Assembly: GCA_905233165.1 (NCBI GenBank)
Contig: CAJODL010000001.1
Location: 124,001 to 188,000 of the forward strand
Direction of reading: 5' to 3'
Origin: an uncultured Prevotella sp.
GTDB taxonomy: Bacteria; Bacteroidota; Bacteroidia; Bacteroidales; Bacteroidaceae
Length of the DNA: 64,000 nt
Below, piece by piece: positions 13,571 to 20,698 of this stretch. Each line of letters starts with the position of its first letter. Within the stretch, counting starts at the first letter, position 1. Made by a program: the position numbers and the translations under genes. Under the pieces are notes generated by a model. That model did not search any database. It had not been told where the DNA came from and saw nothing but the letters and a program-made list of their open reading frames with translations.

Positions 13571-15184
13571 TTAGAGTTTTGGTCCTGCAGCAACCAGAGC
13601 CTTACCAGCTTCGTTGCCTTCGTACTTCTTGAAGTTCTTGATGAAGCGTGCAGCCAAATCCTCAGCCTTCTTGTTCCACTCTGCTGCGTCAGCATATGTG
13701 TCACGAGGATCGAGAATGTTAGTATCAACACCTTCGAGTTCTGTTGGAACTTCGAAGTCAAAGTAAGGAATCTTCTTTGTAGGAGCCTTCAAGATAGCAC
13801 CACCAAGGATTGCGTCGATGATACCACGAGTATCCTTAATAGAGATACGCTTGCCAGTACCGTTCCAACCTGTGTTAACAAGGTAAGCCTTAGCACCGCT
13901 CTTCTCCATACGCTTTACGAGTTCCTCAGCATACTTTGTTGGGTGCAGCTCAAGGAAAGCCTGTCCGAAGCAAGCAGAGAATGTAGGAGTTGGCTCTGTG
14001 ATACCACGTTCTGTACCAGCCAGCTTAGCTGTGAAACCAGAGAGGAAGTAGTATTTTGTCTGCTCTGGAGTCAGGATAGATACAGGAGGCAGTACTCCGA
14101 ATGCGTCAGCAGAGAGGAAGATAACGTTCTTAGCCTCTGGACCTGCACTCTTGCCATTTACCTTCTGAGCAATCTTCTCGATGTGATCGATAGGATAAGA
14201 TACACGAGTATTCTCTGTTACACTCTTGTCTGCGAAGTCAATCTTGCCATTAGCGTCAACAGTAACGTTCTCAAGCAGAGCGTCACGACGGATAGCGTTG
14301 TAGATGTCTGGCTCGCTCTCCTTGTCGAGGTTGATAACCTTAGCATAGCAGCCACCCTCGAGGTTGAATACGCCCTCATCATCCCATCCGTGCTCGTCGT
14401 CACCAATGAGGAGACGCTTTGGATCGGTAGAAAGAGTTGTCTTACCTGTACCAGAGAGTCCGAAGAAGATAGCAGTATTCTTACCTTCCATATCTGTGTT
14501 AGCAGAACAGTGCATAGAAGCGATGCCCTGAAGTGGGAGGTAGTAGTTCTGCATAGAGAACATACCCTTCTTCATCTCACCACCATACCATGTGTTGATG
14601 ATACACTGCTCACGGCTTGTAGTATTGAATGCTACACAAGTCTCAGAGTTAAGACCGAGTTCCTTGTAGTTCTCAACCTTTGCCTTAGAAGCATTGTAGA
14701 TTACGAAGTTAGGTTCGAACTTCTCAAGTTCCTCAGCTGTAGGCTGGATGAACATATTCTTTACGAAATGAGCCTGCCAAGCAACCTCAACGATGAAACG
14801 GACAGCAAGGCGAGTAGCCTCGTTAGCACCACAGAAAGCGTCAACAACATACAGTTCCTTGTTGCAGAGCTCCTTGATAGCGATCTCCTTAACCTTTGCC
14901 CAAACCTCTTCAGACATTGGGTGGTTATCATTCTTATACTCCTCTGTTGTCCACCATACCTTGTCCTTGCTCTGTGCGTCACAAACGATATACTTGTCCT
15001 TAGGAGAACGACCTGTATAGATACCTGTCATTACGTTAACAGCGTTGAGCTCAGTGTTTACGCCTTTGTCGAAACCTGTCAGCCCAGCTTTTGTCTCCTC
15101 CTCAAAGAGGAACTCATAAGAAGGATTGTGAGCAATCACCTTTGAACCAGTGATGCCATACTTTGTCAAATCTAATGTTGCCAT
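13571..15184 (-). CDS. pckA: Phosphoenolpyruvate carboxykinase (ATP)
   Basis: A 537-aa cytosolic enzyme interconverting oxaloacetate and PEP with ATP/ADP. The start at 15184 ([10 protein letters not shown]) is preferred over 15253, since the 15253 start lies upstream of the predicted promoter. The kinase-1a P-loop [13 protein letters not shown], the substrate motif [10 protein letters not shown] and the metal-binding [21 protein letters not shown] are intact. In Prevotella-type fermenters PEPCK usually runs in the carboxylating direction, feeding the fumarate reductase route to succinate; frdCAB is present at 42.5-46.0 kb. Monocistronic by its own promoter and terminator. Confidence 0.97.
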   Translation of the reverse strand: MATLDLTKYGITGSKVIAHNPSYEFLFEEETKAGLTGFDKGVNTELNAVNVMTGIYTGRSPKDKYIVCDAQSKDKVWWTTEEYKNDNHPMSEEVWAKVKEIAIKELCNKELYVVDAFCGANEATRLAVRFIVEVAWQAHFVKNMFIQPTAEELEKFEPNFVIYNASKAKVENYKELGLNSETCVAFNTTSREQCIINTWYGGEMKKGMFSMQNYYLPLQGIASMHCSANTDMEGKNTAIFFGLSGTGKTTLSTDPKRLLIGDDEHGWDDEGVFNLEGGCYAKVINLDKESEPDIYNAIRRDALLENVTVDANGKIDFADKSVTENTRVSYPIDHIEKIAQKVNGKSAGPEAKNVIFLSADAFGVLPPVSILTPEQTKYYFLSGFTAKLAGTERGITEPTPTFSACFGQAFLELHPTKYAEELVKRMEKSGAKAYLVNTGWNGTGKRISIKDTRGIIDAILGGAILKAPTKKIPYFDFEVPTELEGVDTNILDPRDTYADAAEWNKKAEDLAARFIKNFKKYEGNEAGKALVAAGPKL

Positions 15185-15224
15185 AATTTTAATTTTATTA
15201 TTTACCTTAAATGCGAATTTGGCG

Positions 15225-15254
15225 CAAAGATACAAAAAATCCCCGAAATGCAAA
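15225..15254 (-). promoter_or_regulatory. pckA promoter overlapping the upstream gene's terminator
   Basis: Minus strand -7 box TATCTTTG (15225-15232) with TTTG 18 nt upstream (15251-15254). That TTTG is the loop of the upstream hairpin, and the hairpin's T-tract forms the spacer. Confidence 0.75.
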
Positions 15255-15265
15255 ACATTTCAGGG
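15233..15265 (-). terminator. Terminator of the lipoprotein gene
   Basis: Minus strand stem CCCTGAAATG / CATTTCGGGG, loop TTTTG, followed by ATTTTTTG. It ends the 15339-16316 gene and physically shares bases with the pckA promoter. Confidence 0.8.
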
Positions 15266-15338
15266 ACTTTTATAAACACTAAGCAAAGATTCTTTTAATT
15301 TTTATGACATTTTGCAAAGTGAGTTTAGCATTTTATTT

Positions 15339-16316
15339 TCATTCTTCTCTTTTCTCTTCCCAAGCACCAGAAGAATCTCCCATGTGTCCTACATATCCAA
15401 TATTGAACCAAAGATCTTTAATTGGTTTGCCATTTTCCTCTCCATATAACAGTTTAGAAATGTTTACGAGCATCTCATTAGGACGTTCTTCCTCTGATTG
15501 TATGCGCATGTCATAATCACAATAATAGTTCATATACTGCACAGTCAGCCTACCCCAAGCATTACCCATCTTGCCAGTAATTGACGAAGCAATATTTTCA
15601 ATCGTCTGAATAGCAGCCTCTGCTGTAGCTTTTTTGTCTGCAGCCATCTTGGAGAGAAGATTTTGCTTAACGTACTTTATTGTTTCAACAAGATTACTCT
15701 TATAAGAATATGCCACATCACCAAGGGTATATGAGCTATAGAAGGTATTCTGCTCGAAATCGTAGCTTACAATTGAAGCACCTTGTTGTATCAAAGGAAT
15801 TCTTGATGTTTTGAAAGGAGCTATTGTTATTGTATTTTTTATCTCACAAAGCAAATTTCTCAACTCAACTTTCTCATCGTCTGAGACATTGACATCTTCA
15901 TTGACTGCATTGTACAACTTGAGAATAGGACTTTTTTCATAAATGTCCATAGGTATTGCTGTGTAGATATAGTTTCCTTCAGCATCCTCAACATAATCTC
16001 CATCTGCATCTTCTTCTCTGTAGAAGAATGGTATTGTCAAGTTTATTTCACGTCCAGGAACAAAATCCACTACAGCATATCCCTCATTGGAAATGTCTAT
16101 CTTTATATTTCCTGGTACTGTATCAATGTCAATATTTAGATTGTCTTCAGCAGAATTAAACTCTGCAGTACACAAAAGCATATAGAATGTACCTGAATAA
16201 TTCAGAGTCTCTGTTTCTATCTTTAACTTATCTGCCTCTTTATCACAACTCGTCATAAGCATCAATGACAAAGCGAAGCAAGATACATATTTCAATATTT
16301 CCGAAATCTTTTTCAT
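15339..16316 (-). CDS. Lipoprotein of unknown function
   Basis: A 325-aa protein with a type II signal peptide: a hydrophobic stretch then lipobox LMTSC (Cys24 would be lipidated), followed by DKEAD. Asp right after the Cys could influence sorting, though Bacteroidetes use different export rules. The mature part has alternating beta-like segments in the N-terminal half and an Ala/Lys-rich helical stretch near MAADKKATAEAAIQTIE. I do not recognise the family; it resembles Bacteroidales lipid-binding-like lipoproteins only in general layout. It starts 13 bp after the PAP2 phosphatase gene and is probably cotranscribed with it, ending at the terminator before pckA. Confidence 0.7.
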   Translation of the reverse strand: MKKISEILKYVSCFALSLMLMTSCDKEADKLKIETETLNYSGTFYMLLCTAEFNSAEDNLNIDIDTVPGNIKIDISNEGYAVVDFVPGREINLTIPFFYREEDADGDYVEDAEGNYIYTAIPMDIYEKSPILKLYNAVNEDVNVSDDEKVELRNLLCEIKNTITIAPFKTSRIPLIQQGASIVSYDFEQNTFYSSYTLGDVAYSYKSNLVETIKYVKQNLLSKMAADKKATAEAAIQTIENIASSITGKMGNAWGRLTVQYMNYYCDYDMRIQSEEERPNEMLVNISKLLYGEENGKPIKDLWFNIGYVGHMGDSSGAWEEKREE

Positions 16317-16329
16317 AATCTTTACTTTT

Positions 16330-18021
16330 TTAGAACAGCACCGTCATTGAGGCACCAAGGGTGTAGGAATTAATACGTTGTTTAAATTTAAATTGTGATG
16401 ATGTTGCTGCCATATTTTGAGAATCAATGTTGTAAGGATTGTATTCTACGTCAAATTCAGGCTTTGCAAAATCATAGTCAAAGAAAGCGCTGACTGCAAC
16501 ACCATTCTTCAAAGAGTATGTATAGTGAACACCAAGTGTGAAATCGTCAGCATTTGTCTTGTCTATGTACATTGCATCACCATAGTAAGTAACATCTCTT
16601 GACTCACCTGTCTGCTGATTAACAAATCGTGTATCATAGGCAGCCATCAGGTCCAAAGAGCCAAAGAAACGACGACCATAGAGGGCTTTGAAGTTCAGAT
16701 TATGTCTTGGGTTGATAGGCCATGCTGCATAGACACCAAGATTTACATCTACAAGAGACCATACATCTGATACAGAGGAAGAGTTATAACGACGATTCAT
16801 ATTGTCATCATAAGAAAACAATCCTTCTGCAGTAACAGGAGCTGTTGTGATACGTGCACGAAGTCCTGCTCCTATGTATTTATTAAAAAAGTATGCACCC
16901 TCTGCACCAACAGTAGTACCTGTAGCTACTTTAATCTTTGGTGCTACTCCTTCTCCGTATGCAGGACCTGCATCGCCATAATTCTGATAAGTACGTTCTT
17001 TTGCATTATAATTGTCAGGAATACGGAAAGGATTACCTTTTCGATTTACCTGATAGAAGTCATCATTCAAATTATTGTCAAACAGATTTGTGTACGTGAG
17101 GAAATCAGTATTTGTTGGCAGTTTCAAGTTATTTGAAAACTGCATACCCAGCTCTAATCTGAAGAAGCTTGGATTCTGCCACATATCACCAGCACCCTGA
17201 CGAGGCTCTCTCAAGATACGTTTTTTCTTGAATATGAAGTCACCCATCATATAACCTAAGTCAGTAGAAATTACACCAATACCAGCACCAACCAAGATAT
17301 CACTTATCCAGTGGCGGTTATTGAGGGTACGCATGATACCTGTTGTTGTAGCACATCCATAGGCAAGAACAGACCACCAAGGAGAGCGAGTTAAACCATA
17401 TTCCTTGTGCATGATGGTAGCAGCAACGAAGGCTGTAGCAGTATGTCCTGAAGGGAATGAGTTTGCTGTAGAACCATCTGGGCGCATCTCCTTAGCAGAG
17501 TATTTTATGACATTTGTGAACAAAGCCATAAATCCGTAAGACATAGCACCACTTGCAAGATAGCGCCAATGATCACTTCTTCCTTCATAACCTGCAAAAT
17601 TCATTGCTGTTGTTGCAATCAGAGGAACATGCTGCAACCAGTCATCCATACGATTTTTGTAAGAAGGTATGAAGTTGTTACGAGCATCACGGAAGTTCTT
17701 CTTATCTGCCTTAGCAATAAAACCAAAGGCAAGAAGTGGTACAGATGTTATCTCCCACTCCTTGAGTGGGGTATAAACACCATACTTGCTTTCTGCTGCC
17801 TTCCTGCTTGCTTCACTACCTATAGCAGTAGCAAGATTTGGGTCAAGAACTACTTTCTGAGATGGAATCTCAAACATGTTGGAAGAATGATACTCCAAAG
17901 GACTGTCACTGTTTACCAAAGCTTCCTCCACTGTTGGAGTAGCTTCCTCTGGAATAAGATTCTCCTCTGCATTAGCTCCAACACTGAATAGAAGTGTCGA
18001 GATTAACAAAAGGGTTTTCAT
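16330..18021 (-). CDS. PAP2-family phosphatase with C-terminal beta-barrel-like domain
   Basis: A 563-aa protein. The start at 18021 (MKTLLLISTLLFSVGANAEE) gives a good signal peptide, whereas the 18216 start would run back past the promoter. The PAP2 triad is complete: K173-x6-R180-P181, PSGH at 190-193, and R231-x5-H237-x3-D241. After about residue 265 the sequence changes to alternating aromatic/polar strands ending in TLGASMTVLF, the pattern of an outer-membrane barrel ending in Phe. PAP2 enzymes dephosphorylate lipids or pyrophosphates. The barrel suggests action at the outer membrane, for example on lipid A or undecaprenyl pyrophosphate, but the substrate is unknown. Confidence 0.8.
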   Translation of the reverse strand: MKTLLLISTLLFSVGANAEENLIPEEATPTVEEALVNSDSPLEYHSSNMFEIPSQKVVLDPNLATAIGSEASRKAAESKYGVYTPLKEWEITSVPLLAFGFIAKADKKNFRDARNNFIPSYKNRMDDWLQHVPLIATTAMNFAGYEGRSDHWRYLASGAMSYGFMALFTNVIKYSAKEMRPDGSTANSFPSGHTATAFVAATIMHKEYGLTRSPWWSVLAYGCATTTGIMRTLNNRHWISDILVGAGIGVISTDLGYMMGDFIFKKKRILREPRQGAGDMWQNPSFFRLELGMQFSNNLKLPTNTDFLTYTNLFDNNLNDDFYQVNRKGNPFRIPDNYNAKERTYQNYGDAGPAYGEGVAPKIKVATGTTVGAEGAYFFNKYIGAGLRARITTAPVTAEGLFSYDDNMNRRYNSSSVSDVWSLVDVNLGVYAAWPINPRHNLNFKALYGRRFFGSLDLMAAYDTRFVNQQTGESRDVTYYGDAMYIDKTNADDFTLGVHYTYSLKNGVAVSAFFDYDFAKPEFDVEYNPYNIDSQNMAATSSQFKFKQRINSYTLGASMTVLF

Positions 18022-18064
18022 AATGACTTTTTTATTATTTATGTTATATTTTTTTATTCTGTTT

Positions 18065-18073
18065 GCAAAATTA
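18065..18073 (-). promoter_or_regulatory. -7 box for the PAP2 phosphatase operon
   Basis: Minus strand TAATTTTGC, 44 bp upstream of the PAP2 start, in the divergent gap shared with the histidine phosphatase gene. Confidence 0.55.
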
Positions 18074-18116
18074 CAAAAAAATATTAAAAAAACAACATAA
18101 ATCGCAAAAAAAATAT

Positions 18117-18124
18117 TACTTTTG
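18117..18124 (+). promoter_or_regulatory. -7 box for the histidine phosphatase gene
   Basis: TACTTTTG followed by C, 35 bp upstream of the ATG at 18159. The divergent arrangement leaves a 137-bp control region between the two phosphatase genes. Confidence 0.6.
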
Positions 18125-18158
18125 CCAACACATCTTAAACAAATATACATAAAATCAT

Positions 18159-19493
18159 ATGAAAAAGACCTATTCTTCCCTATTCCTTTTATTTTTTGCA
18201 CTTTGTGCTGTGGCACAGGATGCTCGTGATGAAATAAAAGTTAATCCCTACCTTGGAGGCGACAATTATACAGCCTATCAAGAACCTACCAAAACACTGT
18301 CCCCTGCCCCAGAAGGCTACGAGGTATGCTATTTTTCCCATTATGGACGTCATGGTTCCAGATACCTTATTGGAAAATCAGCTTATGACACTCCTGTAAA
18401 GGTACTTCAGGCAGCACATGATGCCGGTCAGCTGACAGAAAAGGGAGAAGATGTTCTTAAGAAATGTATTGCCATCCGGGAAGATGCCCAAGGTCGCATA
18501 GAAGAGCTGACACCACTCGGAGCCCAGCAGCATAGGGGTATTGCAAGAAGACTGAGCGAACGCTTTCCTGAGATATTCGGAAAAGACAATATCATTGATG
18601 CCAAGAGCAGCACCATTATTCGCTGCATCCTTTCTATGGCAAATGAAATGGCAGAACTGCAGGGCAGAAACCCAAATCTGAATATAAAGATGGATGCTTC
18701 TGCTCATGATATGTATTACATTATTCAGGACGACAAGGAACTCCAGAAACAAAGGGCTCCACGCGGCTCTGAAGCAGAGAAGGCTCTGAATGCCTTCAGA
18801 AAAAGCAAGTTTGATGCTACTCGCGTTCTGAACACTCTTTTCAAAACTGAAGACTATTGGAAAGAAAACGTTGAGAAACCACACGATTTCATCGAAACAA
18901 TACTGTGGAAAGTGGCACAAGACCAGCAGAGCCTTGAACTGAGAAAGAATTTCTCCCTGCTTGACATCTTTACCAATGATGAACTTTACAATATATGGCT
19001 TGGCAGAAATGCTGACTGGTACGTAAAATACGGCCCTTCGATGCTGAATGGCGGAACACAGATATATGTTCAGCGCAATCTTATAAAGAATATTATAGAA
19101 GAGACCGATGCCTCTCTTCCAAAACTCCTCAAAGACAGCAATGCCCGCCTTTCCGTTCCTTCAGCACACATGCGCTTTGGCCACGAAGTAGTTGTAATGC
19201 CAACTGCATGCTTTATGAACCTCAATGGTGCTGGCACTATATACGATAATCTCGATGACTTGGAGAAAAACAAGTGGTACAGCTACAAAATCTTCCCAAT
19301 GGCAAGTAACATACAGATGGTTTTCTATCGTCCCACTACTCCTAATGCCAATGTTGATGATGTCTTGGTAAAATTCCTTCTCAATGAAGAGGAAGCAACA
19401 GTTCCAGACCTCAAAGCTGTCAAGGGTCCTTACTACAGATGGGCAGATGTAAAGGCTTATTGGGAGAACAAACTCTCGAAATACAAGGAATAA
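18159..19493 (+). CDS. MINPP-like histidine-type phosphatase (probable phytase/inositol phosphatase)
   Basis: A 444-aa exported protein (signal peptide ends AVAQ). It belongs to the branch 2 histidine phosphatases: the nucleophile loop is YGRHGSRY (RHGSR at 64-68) and the proton-donor pair is H342-E343 in MRFGHEVVVMP. The layout matches Bacteroidales homologues of multiple inositol polyphosphate phosphatase, which remove phosphates from phytate. Other acid phosphatase substrates remain possible. Divergent to the PAP2 phosphatase, suggesting a small phosphate-scavenging region. A terminator follows at 19523-19559. Confidence 0.85.
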   Translation: MKKTYSSLFLLFFALCAVAQDARDEIKVNPYLGGDNYTAYQEPTKTLSPAPEGYEVCYFSHYGRHGSRYLIGKSAYDTPVKVLQAAHDAGQLTEKGEDVLKKCIAIREDAQGRIEELTPLGAQQHRGIARRLSERFPEIFGKDNIIDAKSSTIIRCILSMANEMAELQGRNPNLNIKMDASAHDMYYIIQDDKELQKQRAPRGSEAEKALNAFRKSKFDATRVLNTLFKTEDYWKENVEKPHDFIETILWKVAQDQQSLELRKNFSLLDIFTNDELYNIWLGRNADWYVKYGPSMLNGGTQIYVQRNLIKNIIEETDASLPKLLKDSNARLSVPSAHMRFGHEVVVMPTACFMNLNGAGTIYDNLDDLEKNKWYSYKIFPMASNIQMVFYRPTTPNANVDDVLVKFLLNEEEATVPDLKAVKGPYYRWADVKAYWENKLSKYKE

Positions 19494-19522
19494 CCTTCAA
19501 ATAAAACAAACATAACACCTCG

Positions 19523-19559
19523 CCTCGTTAGTATTTTGCTAACGGGGCTTTTGTTTTTA
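19523..19559 (+). terminator. Terminator of the histidine phosphatase gene
   Basis: Stem CCTCGTTAG / CTAACGGGG with loop TATTTTG, followed by CTTTTGTTTTT. Confidence 0.85.
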
Positions 19560-19578
19560 TGTGCTTATTCCGTTTCAA

Positions 19579-19662
19579 TTGCAGAGTTTGCAATCTAAAT
19601 TGCTAAGTTTGCAATTTAGGTTTCAGAGTTTGCAATTCAAGTTGCAAAGTTTGCAATTGAAT
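19579..19662. repeat. 21-bp imperfect tandem repeat, four copies
   Basis: Four consecutive 21-mers (19579, 19600, 19621, 19642) share the core AGTTTGCAAT, for example TTGCAGAGTTTGCAATCTAAA. They sit between two terminators (19523-19559 plus and 19722-19758 minus) in a gap without a convincing gene. An open frame of 66 codons through them (19561-19761) encodes LQSLQFK-like heptads, but only as a by-product of the repeat length. Confidence 0.9.
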
Positions 19663-19674
19663 TTCTCCAAGCAT

Positions 19675-19719
19675 AAAAAAATTGTTCCCAAAGCAGGAAA
19701 AAATTATTCCCACACTGGG
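19675..19719. repeat. Second short tandem repeat, two 22-bp copies
   Basis: Two copies near AAAATTGTTCCCAAAGCAGG and AAAATTATTCCCACACTGGG lie directly after the 21-bp array. Together they fill the gap between the flanking terminators. Exact unit boundaries are approximate. Confidence 0.65.
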
Positions 19720-19721
19720 AA

Positions 19722-19758
19722 ACAAAAAACAGCCTCGATAGCAATGCTACCGAGACTG
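19722..19758 (-). terminator. Terminator of the outer-membrane protein gene
   Basis: Minus strand stem CAGTCTCGGTAGC / GCTATCGAGGCTG (13 bp) with loop ATT, followed by TTTTTT. It lies about 35 bp past the stop at 19794. Confidence 0.9.
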
Positions 19759-19793
19759 TAATTATTTTTGGTTTTAAATTCTTGTACTATGAA

Positions 19794-20351
19794 TTAGAGA
19801 CCGAACTTGTAACCAACTGTGAACTGGAATACACTATTCTTTGTCTTCTCAACATTGTCACCCTTTTCAGTTTTTGTCAGACCGATGTTGTAACGAGCGT
19901 CGAATACAATGTTTGAAATCTCATAAGACAAACCTACAGGAATAGCAAAGTCAAACTTCTTGCAATCATCACTGAAACTCTTACCATCGTGCTTTGCACC
20001 TACGAGGAAACCTGGCTGGATACCTGCCTTTACAGCAAGACCCTTAACTACGTAATAGTTAGCAAGGATAGGGATGTTAAGATAGTGCATGTTGTATGCC
20101 TTATCTTCGCCTTCATACTTGCTACCCTGAAGAGAGTACATCAAAGCAGCAGAAACACCGAACTTCTCAGCAGCCTGATACATACCTTCAACACCTGCAG
20201 TGAAACCTGCCTTAGTCTTTGTTCCATCACCAGTGATTTTAGTAACATTCAAACCAACTTTTGGCTGGAGTGAGAATGTACCTGCTTCCTGCTGTGCGTT
20301 TGCAGTAAGGGCTGCTACAGCCATAACTGCCATCATAAAAATCTTTTTCAT
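19794..20351 (-). CDS. Small outer-membrane beta-barrel protein (OmpX/PorT-like)
   Basis: A 185-aa protein with a clear signal peptide (MKKIFMMAVMAVAALTANAQ). Amphipathic strands with repeated Gly/Val/Tyr patterns follow (KVGLNVTKITG, AGFTAGVEGMYQ, FGVSAALMYS) and it ends in FTVGYKFGL, a C-terminal beta-signal. This matches the outer-membrane beta-barrel family common in Bacteroidetes. A specific function cannot be assigned. It is monocistronic, with a strong promoter (TTTG-N19-TATCTTTG) and a 13-bp terminator stem, suggesting high expression. Confidence 0.85.
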   Translation of the reverse strand: MKKIFMMAVMAVAALTANAQQEAGTFSLQPKVGLNVTKITGDGTKTKAGFTAGVEGMYQAAEKFGVSAALMYSLQGSKYEGEDKAYNMHYLNIPILANYYVVKGLAVKAGIQPGFLVGAKHDGKSFSDDCKKFDFAIPVGLSYEISNIVFDARYNIGLTKTEKGDNVEKTKNSVFQFTVGYKFGL

Positions 20352-20414
20352 AATTCTTCCTTTTTTTTAAAATTATTAATTAGTAATTTATAGTTACAGG
20401 AACTATTTCTGAGT

Positions 20415-20446
20415 GCAAAGATATATACTTTTACGCTTTGTGCAAA
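20415..20446 (-). promoter_or_regulatory. Strong consensus promoter for the outer-membrane protein gene
   Basis: Minus strand TTTG (20443-20446), 19-nt spacer, TATCTTTGC (20415-20423): a near-perfect Bacteroidetes sigma-ABfr promoter, 64 bp upstream of the start codon. Confidence 0.85.
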
Positions 20447-20514
20447 CTTTTGTGAAGAAAAACCTTTAATTTTAACATTTATTTGCAAAATATTGCTCAT
20501 AATTGTATAAAAAA

Positions 20515-20548
20515 GTGCAAAAATGGGGATTTTTCACCATGAAATCCC
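20515..20548 (-). terminator. Terminator of the feo operon
   Basis: Minus strand GGGATTT / AAATCCC with loop CATGGTGAA, followed by CCATTTTTG. It lies 19 bp past the stop of the small Cys-rich gene. Confidence 0.6.
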
Positions 20549-20566
20549 TAATATAGAACATTAAAA

Positions 20567-20698
20567 TCAGCAGCAAGAGCAGTTTCCATCACAGTTTTTG
20601 CAGCATGATTTCTTTCCACCAGAGCGAAAAACATATCTGGCAGCAAGAATAAAAGCAACACAAACTGCAGCAAAAAGGAGGAAAGAAATCAGATTCAT
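20567..20698 (-). CDS. FeoB-associated Cys-rich small membrane protein (43 aa)
   Basis: Translating the minus strand from the ATG at 20698 gives a 43-aa peptide: a single transmembrane helix (about residues 3-20, SFLLFAAVCVAFILAA), then RYVFRSGGKKS and a Cys cluster CCKNCDGNCSCC. This is the layout of the FeoB-associated Cys-rich membrane protein family. Its start codon overlaps the feoB stop (ATGA), implying translational coupling. The Cys tail may bind Fe(II) or another metal, or shield FeoB; that role is inferred. The gene is below usual ORF length cut-offs and easy to miss. Confidence 0.88.
   Translation of the reverse strand: MNLISFLLFAAVCVAFILAARYVFRSGGKKSCCKNCDGNCSCC

Noticed and set aside
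13529..15145. 538-codon open frame antisense to pckA
   Set aside because: It mirrors the highly conserved pckA gene, has a Ser/Leu/Cys/Thr-rich composition typical of reverse-frame shadows and no recognisable domain or promoter.
19579..19662. Four direct repeats as a CRISPR array
   Set aside because: Units are contiguous without spacers, and no cas genes are present.
19561..19761. 66-codon frame with LQSLQFK heptads
   Set aside because: Produced by a 21-bp tandem repeat lying between two terminators; no promoter and composition follows the repeat.
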